A stretch of DNA of 64,000 bases, from NCBI GenBank assembly GCA_964577975.1, contig CAZOBB010000058.1:62001-126000 (forward strand), in the 5' to 3' direction. Below, piece by piece: positions 1 to 9,696 of the stretch (the stretch's first letter is position 1; each line of letters opens with the position of its first letter). Source of the stretch: JAOZMY01 sp964577975. GTDB lineage: Bacteria > Desulfobacterota > S145-22. The translations under genes and the position numbers were made by a program. Under the pieces are notes generated by a model that had not been told where the DNA came from, ran no database searches, and saw only the letters and a program-made list of their open reading frames with translations.

Positions 1-356
1 CGGACGGATGGGTTTCGGAAATATCGAATCAAGACATCTTTCAGTGAAACATCCGCCTCCGTTTGTTTTGCGGAATCCTCCGATGGATCGAATCTCCAAA
101 GAAGCAGCAACTTTTTCCCAAGACCGAAAGGCACGGTTCTAAGCTCGCTCAAAAGACGGGCGGGAGCAATCTCCTCGGACTCATATTGTTCCACTCCAAA
201 TACACGATCCTTCTCGTTTGGGAAAACCGCTTCGATGATCCGAGAAACCAAACTGTGCTGGAGAAAGAGATTGGGACCATGTAACACGATCACGGAAGGG
301 ATATGACCATCCCTGACGTCCGCCACCACCTCTGCCGGCCGTCTCTCATTGCCCAT
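1..356 (-). CDS. holA: DNA polymerase III delta subunit, N-terminal part (cut by window edge)
   Basis: The minus-strand frame starts at ATG 354-356, just after an in-frame TAG and a GGAAG ribosome site, and stays open to base 1. The 118 visible residues contain VIVLHGPNLFL near position 23, the nucleotide-site start typical of the delta subunit, then LLSELRTVPFGLGKKLLLL, which matches the A-LL-E-L-T-PFFG-KLV-V pattern of HolA. Delta opens the sliding clamp as part of the clamp loader. Its place directly after leuS and lptE repeats a common proteobacterial order (leuS-lptE-holA) and supports the call. The C-terminal two thirds lie outside the window. Alternative: another clamp-loader AAA+ protein, which I think unlikely. 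Confidence 0.8.
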   Translation of the reverse strand, partial: MGNERRPAEVVADVRDGHIPSVIVLHGPNLFLQHSLVSRIIEAVFPNEKDRVFGVEQYESEEIAPARLLSELRTVPFGLGKKLLLLWRFDPSEDSAKQTEADVSLKDVLIRYFRNPSV

Positions 357-370
357 TGCTTCTTCCTAAT

Positions 371-404
371 AGAAAGGGAGGATTCCCCAGCCGAGGATCC
401 TCCC
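371..404 (-). terminator. Hairpin with T-rich tail between lptE and holA
   Basis: On the minus strand GGGAGGAT (404-397) pairs with ATCCTCCC (383-376) over a 13-nt loop and is followed by TTTCT. The 8-bp perfect stem and T-rich tail look like an intrinsic terminator or attenuator inside the operon, just upstream of the holA start. The tail is short, so it may only reduce readthrough. Confidence 0.5.
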
Positions 405-426
405 TCTCCTGTTTCCGTATTTCTTG

Positions 427-951
427 TCAGAAATTCTCAAGCATACGATCATGGATTGTTTCTGCCATAAACTTCGCCAAACGTTGTATCGCTTTCTCTT
501 TCAAGGCCTCATTCTCAATGGTGTTGGTCGACGCCTCGTAATCCTCAAACTCTTGGAGCCGTTTGGCCCTCCAAATAACCTCCCCCGTCTTCGCTCGGAC
601 AAGGGAAACATCGACAACGATTCTCACACGATACTGATTCACCCGCCCCGATGCCGAATAGGTCAGAGTTTCATCATGGAATTCCTTTATTGTCCCGTGG
701 ACAATGGCATCCGCCTTATTCACGTCCGTGAGCTTCAATTCCTTCCCTCGAACAAACTCAGAGATCAGCGCATTGGTGAAGATGTTCTCAATATTGGTTT
801 CCGCCGTTTCATTCTTAAATATTGGAATACTGATACTTTGAATGTCTTTTGGAAGGTTATTTTCCTTCCCTTTGAAATGATACCCGCACCCCCCAAGGAA
901 CACCGCTATCAAAAAGATGCCCAATCCCTTCACCACAAAACGATTACGCAT
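427..951 (-). CDS. lptE: LPS-assembly lipoprotein LptE
   Basis: This 174-residue protein has a short basic start, a hydrophobic stretch and a lipobox ending LGGC at residues 19-22, so it should be lipidated and sent to the outer membrane. GYHFKG follows the lipidated Cys directly, as is usual in LptE/RlpB, and the segment ISIPIFKNET near residues 40-49 matches the conserved first strand of the family. LptE plugs the LptD barrel that inserts lipopolysaccharide in the outer leaflet. It lies between leuS (77 bp upstream) and holA, the usual neighbours. Its presence is good evidence for an LPS-bearing outer membrane. Confidence 0.88.
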   Translation of the reverse strand: MRNRFVVKGLGIFLIAVFLGGCGYHFKGKENNLPKDIQSISIPIFKNETAETNIENIFTNALISEFVRGKELKLTDVNKADAIVHGTIKEFHDETLTYSASGRVNQYRVRIVVDVSLVRAKTGEVIWRAKRLQEFEDYEASTNTIENEALKEKAIQRLAKFMAETIHDRMLENF

Positions 952-1027
952 AGAAATCTCCTTTTTTGACGATTCGATTCCTTCCTACCATACGGTTTCC
1001 CTCATGACAAGGCACACAACGCCATCC

Positions 1028-3493
1028 TTACCCGACAACGATATTAACGAGCTTTTTTGGAACATAAATCACTTTCCTGACTGTCTTGCCACTTATATAT
1101 TTTTTTACCTTTTCCTGAGCCATCGCCTTTTCCTTGACCTCTTCCTCCTCCACATCCGCCGGCAGGGTCAAGCGATCCCGCAACTTCCCGTTGACCTGCA
1201 CTACAATGGTAATCTCTTCCTCTCTGGCCGCCTCCGAATCGAAAGCAGGCCACGGCTGCTGGAGAAGATAGCCTTCGTTCCCCATCTGTCTCCACAATTC
1301 CTCTGTAATGTGAGGGACAAAAGGGGAAAGGAGGACAACGACCGCCTCCACTGCTTCTCGAAAGGCCCCCCGTGTTTCTTCTTTTGGAGGCAGAATGCCA
1401 TAAATGGCGTTCGTAAGCTCCATCACGGCGCTGATGGCCGTGTTGAAGTGATACCGATCAACATCCCCCGTCACCCTTTTTATGGTCTGATGGGTTTTTC
1501 GATGGAGATCCTGCGAAACCTTATCCTTCCCTACATCCGCCGGATCCTTTTTCAAAATATCCAGGTTTTCCATAATCAGCCGCCACACCCGATTCAGAAA
1601 ACGATAGCTCCCCTCCACCCCCTGGTCACTCCAATCCAAGTCACGTTCCGGAGGAGCCGCAAAAAGGCTAAAGAGGCGTGCCGTGTCGGCTCCATACTTC
1701 TCGATGAGATAGTTGGGATCCACCACATTCCCCTTGGACTTGGACATCTTCGCCCCGTCTTTGATCACCATCCCTTGCGTCAGGAGATTCGTAAAGGGTT
1801 CATCAAATTCCACCAATCCAAAATCCCTTAAGACCTTCGTATAGAACCTGGAATAGAGGAGATGCAGGATCGCATGCTCAATCCCCCCGATGTACTGATC
1901 CACCGGAAGCCAATATTTAACCGCTTCGGGATCAAACATCCCCTTGTCATAATGGGGTGAGGCATACCTTTCGTAATACCAGGACGACTCCACAAAGGTG
2001 TCCATCGTATCCGTCTCTCGACGGGCTTTCTTCCCACATTTCGGGCACGAAACCTCATAAAATTCCGGAGATTTTGGCAATGGTGACTGTCCATCTTTCC
2101 CCACCTCGAGGTTGAGAGGTAAAACGACGGGAAGATCCTCTTCCGGAACGGGAACGATGCCACACTCGTCGCAGTAAATGATTGGAATAGGTGCCCCCCA
2201 GTAGCGTTGCCGGGAAATCCCCCAGTCCCGAAGGCGGTACTGTACCGACCGTTTCCCAATTCCCTTCTCCTCCAGATAATCGGCAATCTTTTCCATCGCT
2301 TCCCGATTGGGAAGACCATCGAAAGGTCCCGAATTCACCAAAATCCCATCATCCGTATAAGCCTCTGTCATAGTATCCGGATCAAGGGTCCCCCCTTCTG
2401 GCTGAATCACCACCACCAGAGGCAGTCCGTATTTTTTCGCAAATTCAAAATCGCGCTGGTCATGGGTAGGCACCGCCATGACAGCCCCCGTTCCATACTC
2501 CATCAAAACGAAATTCGCCACATAGATGGGCATTTCCCATCCTGTGAGGGGATTGACACAATAGGCGCCGGTAAACACCCCCTCCTTTTCCAAGTCTTCA
2601 GAAGAACGGACAATCTTGTCCTGTTTCTTTGTTCGCTCCACAAACTCCTTAACGGCCTTAAACTGGGAAGTCCCCTCCGCCAATTCCAGGGCCAAGGGAT
2701 GCTCCGGTGCCAGGCTCATGAACGTAGCCCCGAACAAGGTATCCTGGCGTGTCGTGAAAACTCGGATGGCATCTTCACGACCTTTGATGGGGAAATCGAC
2801 CTCGACCCCAATACTTTTGCCGATCCAGTTTTTTTGCATGGTTAGAACACGCTCCGGCCAGCCATGAAGTTTGTCGCAATACTCCAGAAGCTCATCGGCA
2901 TAAGCGGTAATCTTGAAAAACCACTGATCCAGCTCCTTGGGCGTAACCTCCTGATGACACCGCCAGCATTTCCCTCCCTCCACCTGCTCGTTGGCCAGAA
3001 CCGTTTGACACGTTTCGCACCAATTCACCGCCGACTTTTTCTTATACGCCAACCCTTTCTCATACATCTTGAGGAAGATAAGTTGCTCCCACCGATAATA
3101 CTCAGGTTCGCACGTCGCTATCTCTCGGTCCCAGTCATAACTGAATCCCATCCGTTTGAGTTGGCTCCGCATGGCCTCGATATTCTGGTGCGTCCAGATA
3201 TTCGGGTGAATGCCATGCTGGATCGCGGCGTTTTCCGCCGGCATTCCAAAGGCGTCCCACCCCATCGGATGGAGAACGTTAAACCCCCTCATCCTGAGAA
3301 AGCGCGCCATGACATCGCCGATGGAATAATTCCGCACGTGCCCCATGTGAATCTTGCCAGAGGGATAGGGAAACATCTCCAAAAGATAAAACTTTTTCCT
3401 GGAAGAATCCTCTTCCGCTCGAAACAGACCTGCTTCCTCCCAGCGTTTCTGCCAGGTCGGCTCAATTACTCCAGGTTCATACTTTGGAATCAT
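1028..3493 (-). CDS. leuS: Leucyl-tRNA synthetase
   Basis: Class I aminoacyl-tRNA synthetase of 821 residues, slightly shorter than the roughly 860 of the E. coli enzyme. The HIGH-type motif is HMGH at residues 49-52, followed by the LeuRS-typical VRNYSIGD. The KMSKS loop is present as MSKSKGNVVDP. A zinc-type Cys set (WCETCQTVLANEQV and CWRCH) sits near residues 160-180. The CP1 editing domain is full length, with TRQDTLFGATF and the Thr-rich editing site, and GTGAVMAVPTHDQRD further on. The start is 4 bp after the argG stop, so the two are co-transcribed. Confidence 0.97.
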   Translation of the reverse strand: MIPKYEPGVIEPTWQKRWEEAGLFRAEEDSSRKKFYLLEMFPYPSGKIHMGHVRNYSIGDVMARFLRMRGFNVLHPMGWDAFGMPAENAAIQHGIHPNIWTHQNIEAMRSQLKRMGFSYDWDREIATCEPEYYRWEQLIFLKMYEKGLAYKKKSAVNWCETCQTVLANEQVEGGKCWRCHQEVTPKELDQWFFKITAYADELLEYCDKLHGWPERVLTMQKNWIGKSIGVEVDFPIKGREDAIRVFTTRQDTLFGATFMSLAPEHPLALELAEGTSQFKAVKEFVERTKKQDKIVRSSEDLEKEGVFTGAYCVNPLTGWEMPIYVANFVLMEYGTGAVMAVPTHDQRDFEFAKKYGLPLVVVIQPEGGTLDPDTMTEAYTDDGILVNSGPFDGLPNREAMEKIADYLEEKGIGKRSVQYRLRDWGISRQRYWGAPIPIIYCDECGIVPVPEEDLPVVLPLNLEVGKDGQSPLPKSPEFYEVSCPKCGKKARRETDTMDTFVESSWYYERYASPHYDKGMFDPEAVKYWLPVDQYIGGIEHAILHLLYSRFYTKVLRDFGLVEFDEPFTNLLTQGMVIKDGAKMSKSKGNVVDPNYLIEKYGADTARLFSLFAAPPERDLDWSDQGVEGSYRFLNRVWRLIMENLDILKKDPADVGKDKVSQDLHRKTHQTIKRVTGDVDRYHFNTAISAVMELTNAIYGILPPKEETRGAFREAVEAVVVLLSPFVPHITEELWRQMGNEGYLLQQPWPAFDSEAAREEEITIVVQVNGKLRDRLTLPADVEEEEVKEKAMAQEKVKKYISGKTVRKVIYVPKKLVNIVVG

Positions 3494-3497
3494 CGTT

Positions 3498-4718
3498 TCA
3501 ATCCCCCGACCGGTCTTTTTCCCTAAGTTTCCGGATTCGCAACCTCAAAGAATTCAATCGAATAAATCCTTCTGCATCACTCTGCCGATAGACCTCGTCC
3601 CTTTCAAAAGTGGCAAAATCCTCGTGATAGAGGGAGAAAGGTGAACGTCGGCCCACAACCATACAATTGCCTTTATAGAGTTTCAGACGAACATCCCCCG
3701 TAACCTCTTTTTGGGTCGCCCGGATCATCTCCCATAGCACCTCCATCTCCGGCGAATACCAGTAGCCGTAATAGATCAACTCGGCAATCTTCGGCATGAG
3801 TTTGTCTTTCAGATGCATAACTTCCCTGTCCAAAGTAATCGACTCCATGGCGCGGTGAGCAATATGAAGCACCGTTCCTCCTGGCGTTTCATAAACTCCG
3901 CGGGATTTCATTCCCACATAGCGATTCTCCACCATATCCACTCGGCCAATCCCGTTTTCGCCCGCAATCTTATTTAAGGTCTCCAGCAAAGCAGCAGGCG
4001 ATAGGTGCACTCCATCCACAGCTACAGGGATTCCCCTTTCGAAGGAAATCTCAAGATACCTCGGCGTATCGGGCGCTCTCTCCGGAGGAACCGTCATCAC
4101 AAACATATCATCAGGGGGTTCCATCCACGGATCCTCCAATATACCCCCTTCAAAACTGATGTGAAGGAGGTTCCGGTCGCTGCTATAAGGTTTTTCCTTC
4201 GTCACGGGAACCGGAATTCCCTTCTCTTTCGCATAGGCAATGAGATCGCTCCTGGAGCGGAACGACCATTCCCGCCACGGCGCGATCACACGAATGCCAG
4301 GGTCCAGGCTCAAATACGTCAATTCGAACCGGACCTGATCGTTGCCTTTCCCCGTAGCCCCATGTGCCACGGCGTCCGCCCCCTCACGGTGAGCGATTTC
4401 AATTTGCCTTTTCGCGATCAAAGGTCGGGCGATTGAGGTTCCCAGCAAATATGTGCCCTCATAAATAGCTCCGGCTTGAAGAGCAGGAAAAACGAAATCT
4501 CGGACAAATTCCTCTTTGAGGTCGTCTATATAGACCTTACTGGCTCCCGTCTTTCTTGCCTTCTCTTCCACCGGTGCCAGTTCTTCTCCCTGACCCAAAT
4601 CAGCAGCGAAGGCAATAACCTCGCATCCATACGTTTCCGCCAACCATTTCAGGATGATGGAGGTATCCAATCCTCCCGAATAAGCAAGAACAACTTTTTT
4701 TACTCCCTCTGCCATCAT
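3498..4718 (-). CDS. argG: Argininosuccinate synthase
   Basis: A 406-residue enzyme joining citrulline and aspartate with ATP, the penultimate step of arginine synthesis. The N-type ATP pyrophosphatase P-loop AYSGGLDTS is at residues 12-20, and the citrulline/aspartate-binding segment GATGKGNDQVRFE is near residue 120. Length matches the family. Two adjacent ATG codons (4716-4718 and 4713-4715) follow an AAGGGGAAG ribosome site; either could be used. It follows argF after 73 bp and precedes leuS by 4 bp. No argH is visible in the window. Confidence 0.96.
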   Translation of the reverse strand: MMAEGVKKVVLAYSGGLDTSIILKWLAETYGCEVIAFAADLGQGEELAPVEEKARKTGASKVYIDDLKEEFVRDFVFPALQAGAIYEGTYLLGTSIARPLIAKRQIEIAHREGADAVAHGATGKGNDQVRFELTYLSLDPGIRVIAPWREWSFRSRSDLIAYAKEKGIPVPVTKEKPYSSDRNLLHISFEGGILEDPWMEPPDDMFVMTVPPERAPDTPRYLEISFERGIPVAVDGVHLSPAALLETLNKIAGENGIGRVDMVENRYVGMKSRGVYETPGGTVLHIAHRAMESITLDREVMHLKDKLMPKIAELIYYGYWYSPEMEVLWEMIRATQKEVTGDVRLKLYKGNCMVVGRRSPFSLYHEDFATFERDEVYRQSDAEGFIRLNSLRLRIRKLREKDRSGD

Positions 4719-4791
4719 ACTTCCCCTTTATACTTTGCTATGTGAAAGGCAACATGATCGCCCGTCTTCTTTTTGATATTCCCTCTCTCTT

Positions 4792-5697
4792 TTACGTCGA
4801 AAGGAGAAAAGTCAGGATCGCCTTTTGAGCATGCAACCGATTCTCCGCCTGATCGAATACAATCGATTGAGGCCCATCCATCACCTCTGATGCCACTTCC
4901 TGACCTCGATGGGCTGGAAGACAATGCATAAACCAAGCCCCCTCTTTCGCTCTCCGTAATAGGGTCTCCGTTACCTGAAACCCTTCAAAGTCTCTCATCC
5001 TCTGGTGTGCTTCATTCTCCTGCCCCATGCTCGTCCACACATCCGTGTAGACCACGTCGGCCCCCTCCACCGCTTCCTCAGGACGATGAAAGATCCGCAC
5101 ACGCCCTGCGGGGGCCTGCGAAACGAATTTATCATCGGGATCATACCCAACGGGGCATCCCACTTTCAACGTAAAATCGAGCCGGGTCGCCGCCAATATC
5201 CAGGAGTGCGCCACATTGTTCCCATCCCCCACATAGGCGATCGTGATCCCCTCCATCTTCCCTTCCCGCTCGTAGATCGTCAACAGGTCAGAAAGGATCT
5301 GACAAGGATGGGTCGCGTCCGTTAACCCATTTATAACGGGGACCGTCGCCGCCTTCGCAAGAGATTCCACGGTTTCATGATGATAGGCGCGAATCATGAT
5401 ACCATCGACATACCTGGAAAGGACCCGGGCCGTGTCTTCAATCGTTTCCCCACGCCCCAATTGCATCTCGCTGCTAGATAGAACGATAGGTGTGGCCCCC
5501 AACTGGGCGATGCCCACTTCGAACGAAACCCTCGTCCTCGTGGAAGGTTTCTCAAATATCATGGCCACAGTCTTCCCCTCCAGAAATCGATGTGGAATCC
5601 CCTGTTTTTGGAAGTGCTTAAGACGCCTACCCTCTTTGACGAGGCGTATGATCTCATCCCGCGTGAGGTCAAGAAGGGTTATTAAATCGCGCTTCAT
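4792..5697 (-). CDS. argF: Ornithine carbamoyltransferase
   Basis: A 301-residue enzyme making citrulline from ornithine and carbamoyl phosphate. The carbamoyl-phosphate loop STRTR is at residues 52-56, with HPCQ in the middle (near residue 140) and the ornithine-site motif HCLPAHRGQEV towards the C terminus. Length is normal. The start ATG overlaps the argD stop (ATGA), so translation is probably coupled. The carAB genes for its carbamoyl phosphate substrate lie about 8 kb away at 13707-18138. Confidence 0.96.
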   Translation of the reverse strand: MKRDLITLLDLTRDEIIRLVKEGRRLKHFQKQGIPHRFLEGKTVAMIFEKPSTRTRVSFEVGIAQLGATPIVLSSSEMQLGRGETIEDTARVLSRYVDGIMIRAYHHETVESLAKAATVPVINGLTDATHPCQILSDLLTIYEREGKMEGITIAYVGDGNNVAHSWILAATRLDFTLKVGCPVGYDPDDKFVSQAPAGRVRIFHRPEEAVEGADVVYTDVWTSMGQENEAHQRMRDFEGFQVTETLLRRAKEGAWFMHCLPAHRGQEVASEVMDGPQSIVFDQAENRLHAQKAILTFLLST

Positions 5698-6890
5698 TTT
5701 ATCTCCTCGAAAATATCGGTCATAATCTCAACCATTTCTTCTACTTCTTTTTCAGAAATTATCAAGGGGGGAAGCAAACGTAACACCGTTTCTTGGGTAC
5801 AGTTAACCAGCAATCCCTTCTGAAAGGCCTTTTTAACGACATCCGCGCAAGGAATTGAAAGTTTCACGCCCACGATGAGCCCCCTCCCCCGAACCTCTTC
5901 GATGAATCCGAATCGAGCCGCCATTTCATTGAAACAACCTTGAATCCTTTCCCCCATGGCTATTACATTTTCAAGGAATTCCCCCTTTTCAAGATAATCC
6001 AAGACAACAAGGCCCGCTCGACACGCGACTGGATTCCCCCCAAAGGTACTCCCATGGCTACCCGCCGAAAGGATCTGGGCGTATTTCTCTTTCGCCAGCA
6101 TCGCTCCCAAAGGTAATCCCCCTCCCAATGCCTTCGCCAACGTCATCACATCGGGCTCGATTCCGGCCCACTGGTAAGCAAAGGGTTTACCCGTCCGCCC
6201 AAGTCCCACCTGAATCTCATCCACGATAAAAACAAGATCCCGTTCCGTGCATAAGGCGCGAACCTCCTGAAGATACGATTGAGAAAGGACAACCACCCCT
6301 CCCTCTCCCAGGATAGGCTCCAGCATAATGGCGCAGGTTCGGTCAGAAATCGCCTCTTTCAACGCCTCCACGTCGCCAGCAGGAACATGCCGAAAACCCT
6401 CCAGCAAGGGAGAAAACCCTTTTTTTACCTTCTCCTGTCCCGTTGCTGAAACCGTGGCGAGTGTTCTTCCATGAAACGAATCCTCTAATGTGATGATTTC
6501 AAACCTATCTCCTCCGTACCTTTCCAGGGCATATTTGCGAGCCAACTTGATGGCCGCTTCGTTTGCCTCCGCCCCGGAATTGCAGAAAAAGACCCGATTC
6601 ATCGAAGTAAGTCGCACCAACCGCACCGCCAATTCCGTTTGGGACGGCATATAATAGAGATTGGACACATGAGAGAAAGACTTGACTTGATCGCACACGG
6701 CGGCAATCAATTCGGGATGGGCATGACCCAGATTCGTCACCCCGATCCCACTCACGAAATCGAGATACCGACGGCCTTCCGTATCAAAAAGATAAACTCC
6801 CTCCCCCCGTACCATGGCGGCCGCAAACCGATTGTACGTGGGGAAAAAACTCTCATCCGACCTGCCTTTGATTTCATCAAACTTTCTCAT
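5694..6890 (-). CDS. argD: Acetylornithine aminotransferase
   Basis: PLP enzyme of class III aminotransferases, 398 residues. It shows the family hallmarks: FVSGIGVTNLGHAHP near residue 50, FFCNSGAEANEAAIKLAR near residue 105, the pyridine-contacting Asp in FIVDEIQVGLGRTGK, and the Schiff-base Lys in TLAKALGGGLPLGAM. It converts N-acetylglutamate semialdehyde to N-acetylornithine. Both ends are translationally coupled by ATGA overlaps: with argB upstream and argF downstream. A broader role (succinyl-diaminopimelate transamination) is known for ArgD homologues and cannot be excluded. Confidence 0.93.
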   Translation of the reverse strand: MRKFDEIKGRSDESFFPTYNRFAAAMVRGEGVYLFDTEGRRYLDFVSGIGVTNLGHAHPELIAAVCDQVKSFSHVSNLYYMPSQTELAVRLVRLTSMNRVFFCNSGAEANEAAIKLARKYALERYGGDRFEIITLEDSFHGRTLATVSATGQEKVKKGFSPLLEGFRHVPAGDVEALKEAISDRTCAIMLEPILGEGGVVVLSQSYLQEVRALCTERDLVFIVDEIQVGLGRTGKPFAYQWAGIEPDVMTLAKALGGGLPLGAMLAKEKYAQILSAGSHGSTFGGNPVACRAGLVVLDYLEKGEFLENVIAMGERIQGCFNEMAARFGFIEEVRGRGLIVGVKLSIPCADVVKKAFQKGLLVNCTQETVLRLLPPLIISEKEVEEMVEIMTDIFEEIK

Positions 6891-7771
6891 CTCGTTTCCT
6901 TCACAACCTCCGTCCCCACCCCTCCCTTGGTGAATATCTCCAATAATACCGCATGAGGAAGGGTCCCATTAATGATGTGGGTTTTCTCCACACCATTCGT
7001 GACGGCATCGATTACACAGCGAATCTTTGGGATCATTCCCCCTTGAATAACCCCTTCCGCAATCAGCCGCTCTGCCTCTCTCGCCGACAATGAGGATAAA
7101 AGCCGTCCCCGAGCATCCATCACCCCATCCACGTCGGTCAATAGGATCAGCTTTTCCGCACGAAGGGCCTCGGCGATCCGCCCAGCCACATGATCTGCGT
7201 TGAGATTCAATGCCTTGCCATTCTTCCCTTGCCCAACCGGCGCCACTACCGGAATAAAACCTCGCTCAATCAAGGTTGCCAAAATCTCGGGGCGAATTTC
7301 GTCGATTTCTCCTACCTGCCCCAAATCCACCTTGTCCGTCTCTTCTTCATAAGTTCGAAGTCGCATTTTCCTCGCCCGAATCAGATTCCCGTCCTTGCCT
7401 GCCAATCCTACGGCATTTCCACCGAACTTATTGATACGTCGGACGATATTTCCGTTCACAAGTCCCATGAGAACCATCTCCACCACATCCATCGTTTTTT
7501 CATCCGTCACACGCAATCCCTCATGAAAACGGGTTTCTATCCCCAACTGTTCCAAGACCCGTCCGATCTGAGGTCCTCCCCCATGCACGACAATGGGATG
7601 AATGCCAACGGTCGCGAGAAGAACGATATCCCTGGCAAAATCGTCCTCCAAGAGGGGATCTTGCATGGCGTGCCCCCCGTATTTAATCACGACTGTTTTG
7701 CCAGAAAAGGCTTGGATGTAGGGAAGAGCCTCTATAAGCGTTTCTGCCCGACGTATAAAGCTTTCCATCAT
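6887..7771 (-). CDS. argB: Acetylglutamate kinase
   Basis: Amino-acid kinase of 294 residues phosphorylating N-acetylglutamate. The Gly-rich phosphate loops KYGGHAM (near residue 30) and VHGGGPQIG (near residue 63) are intact, as is ALNLNADHVAGRIAEAL for nucleotide and substrate binding. An N-terminal helix of about 20 residues with the LIEALPYIQAF pattern is typical of the arginine-feedback-inhibited hexameric form, so allosteric control by arginine is likely. It starts 5 bp after hslU and overlaps argD by 4 bp. Confidence 0.95.
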   Translation of the reverse strand: MMESFIRRAETLIEALPYIQAFSGKTVVIKYGGHAMQDPLLEDDFARDIVLLATVGIHPIVVHGGGPQIGRVLEQLGIETRFHEGLRVTDEKTMDVVEMVLMGLVNGNIVRRINKFGGNAVGLAGKDGNLIRARKMRLRTYEEETDKVDLGQVGEIDEIRPEILATLIERGFIPVVAPVGQGKNGKALNLNADHVAGRIAEALRAEKLILLTDVDGVMDARGRLLSSLSAREAERLIAEGVIQGGMIPKIRCVIDAVTNGVEKTHIINGTLPHAVLLEIFTKGGVGTEVVKETR

Positions 7772-7776
7772 AACCC

Positions 7777-9165
7777 TTACAAGATATAACGGCTCAAGTC
7801 TTCGTCCTCGACGAATTCCTTAAGCTGTTCCTCCACGTACTCTGCCGTTATGGTGACAGTTGGATCCTCTAACTCCGGCGCCTTGAAAGAAATATCATCT
7901 AGAAGTTTCTCCATAATCGTGTAGAGACGTCGCGCTCCTATGTTCTCCGTTTTCTCGTTAATCTGGGTGGCAATTTCCGCTATCTTTTCCACCGCTTCGT
8001 CTGTGAAATCCAACTTGATTCCCTCCGTCTGAAGGAGGGCCTTGTACTGCTTGATAAGGGCGTTTTTCGGTTCGGTCAATATTCGGACGAACTCCTCTTT
8101 CCCCAGGGAATCCAATTCTACACGAATAGGAAACCGACCCTGCAGTTCCGGTATCAAATCGGAGGGTTTAGAAACATAAAACGCTCCGGCGGCAATAAAA
8201 AGGATATGATCCGTCTTGACCATTCCGTGTTTGGTGTTGACCTTGGTTCCCTCCACGATGGGTAAAATATCCCTTTGAACCCCTTCTCGAGAGACATCCG
8301 GCCCATGGCCCTGCTCTTTCCCTGCTATCTTGTCGATTTCGTCGAGAAAGATGATCCCCCCTTGTTCCACTCGCGTTAGGGCCTCTTTCACCACGCGATC
8401 CATATCGATAAGTTTCTGGGCCTCTTCCTGCGTCAACATCTCCAAGGCCTCAGGGATTTTGACCTTTTTATGTTTTGTCTTTTTGGGAAGGATATTGCTG
8501 AACATATCCTTCACGTTGATGCCCATCTCTTCAATACCGGAACCCGAAAAGATCTCAAAAACCGGCATGGAGGTCTGCGTGATCTCCACATCGACGTAGC
8601 GTTCATCCAAACTTCCATTCCTCAAGAGTTGGCGCAACCGCTCCCTCGTTGACGGCGCCGACTTCTTCTCTCCCACGATCTCGAGGGGTTTTTCGCCAGA
8701 ACGCATTCCATCATGGGCATGAGGCGCCGCTGGGCGGGGCGGCAAGAGGAGGTCCAAAAGACGCTCTTCCGCTATTTCCCGGGCCTTGTATTCAACCCGC
8801 TTATTCTCTTCGGCCTTGACCATATTGATGGCAATCTCTACAAGGTCCCGAATCATGGACTCCACGTCCCGCCCCACATAACCCACTTCCGTGAATTTGG
8901 AGGCCTCAATCTTCAAGAAAGGGGCATTGGAAAGTTTGGCCAAACGCCGGGCAATCTCCGTTTTTCCCACCCCCGTGGGGCCGATCATGATGATATTTTT
9001 CGGTGCTATCTCGTCCCGCAGGTCTTCAGGAACTTGTTGGCGTCGCCACCGGTTCCTCAGGGCGAGGGCGACAGCTCGTTTGGCCTCATGTTGTCCCACG
9101 ATATATTTATCGAGCTCCGATACTATCTCACGAGGCGTAAAAGTATGGATATGTGTCTCATTCAT
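7777..9165 (-). CDS. hslU: ATP-dependent protease ATPase subunit HslU (ClpY)
   Basis: AAA+ unfoldase of 462 residues that feeds substrates to HslV. Walker A GPTGVGKTEIARRLAK is near residue 60, Walker B GIIFLDEIDKIA lies in the second half after the I-domain, and the C terminus ends in RYIL, the tail that docks into HslV pockets. I chose ATG 9163-9165 (MNETHIHTFTPREIV) because it overlaps the hslV stop as ATGA and matches the usual HslU N terminus; an upstream in-frame start would add 14 residues inside hslV. The GYVGRD pore loop is present. Confidence 0.96.
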   Translation of the reverse strand: MNETHIHTFTPREIVSELDKYIVGQHEAKRAVALALRNRWRRQQVPEDLRDEIAPKNIIMIGPTGVGKTEIARRLAKLSNAPFLKIEASKFTEVGYVGRDVESMIRDLVEIAINMVKAEENKRVEYKAREIAEERLLDLLLPPRPAAPHAHDGMRSGEKPLEIVGEKKSAPSTRERLRQLLRNGSLDERYVDVEITQTSMPVFEIFSGSGIEEMGINVKDMFSNILPKKTKHKKVKIPEALEMLTQEEAQKLIDMDRVVKEALTRVEQGGIIFLDEIDKIAGKEQGHGPDVSREGVQRDILPIVEGTKVNTKHGMVKTDHILFIAAGAFYVSKPSDLIPELQGRFPIRVELDSLGKEEFVRILTEPKNALIKQYKALLQTEGIKLDFTDEAVEKIAEIATQINEKTENIGARRLYTIMEKLLDDISFKAPELEDPTVTITAEYVEEQLKEFVEDEDLSRYIL

Positions 9166-9695
9166 GGCAATGTCTCTACTATAATTTCCTGGTTCGTGTA
9201 AATACAAATCTCCGACGCAATCTTCATTGCTGCTTTCACGATTTCATCAGCCGGCATTTCAGTATGTTCCAACAATGCCTTTGCCGCCGCCTGGGCATAA
9301 GCACCGCCCGATCCTATGGCCGCAATGGGCTCATCCGGCTCTATCACATCTCCACTCCCCGACAAGATGAGGATATGTTTCTGATCCGCCACAACGATCA
9401 TCGCCTCCAGTCGCCGCAAGAACCTATCTGTCCTCCAATCCTTGGCCAATTCAACCGCCGATCGTACCAGATTCCCGTTCGTCCTTTCCAATTTCTCCTC
9501 AAAACGCTCGAAAAGGGTAAAGGCATCCGCCGTGGCTCCCGCGAATCCAGCTATCACCTTATCCTCGTAAAGGCGTCGGATCTTTCGCGCCTTCCTTTTG
9601 AAAACGGTTACATCAAATGTTACTTGACCGTCACCCGCCATCACGGTACGGCCCTCTTTCCGGACACATAAGATCGTGGTTCCATGAAATTCCAT
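9162..9695 (-). CDS. hslV: ATP-dependent protease subunit HslV (ClpQ)
   Basis: Proteasome-like peptidase of 177 residues. After a short propeptide (MEFHG) comes the catalytic Thr-Thr, then GDGQVT, KVRRLY-like RKIRRLYEDKVIAGFAGATADAF and AAVELAKDWRTD-like segments, all typical of HslV. I chose ATG 9693-9695, one base after the xerC stop and in line with the family N terminus; a longer frame continues upstream into xerC but has no similarity to HslV there. xerC-hslV-hslU repeats the Bacillus codV-clpQ-clpY order. Confidence 0.95.
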   Translation of the reverse strand: MEFHGTTILCVRKEGRTVMAGDGQVTFDVTVFKRKARKIRRLYEDKVIAGFAGATADAFTLFERFEEKLERTNGNLVRSAVELAKDWRTDRFLRRLEAMIVVADQKHILILSGSGDVIEPDEPIAAIGSGGAYAQAAAKALLEHTEMPADEIVKAAMKIASEICIYTNQEIIVETLP

Positions 9696-9696
9696 T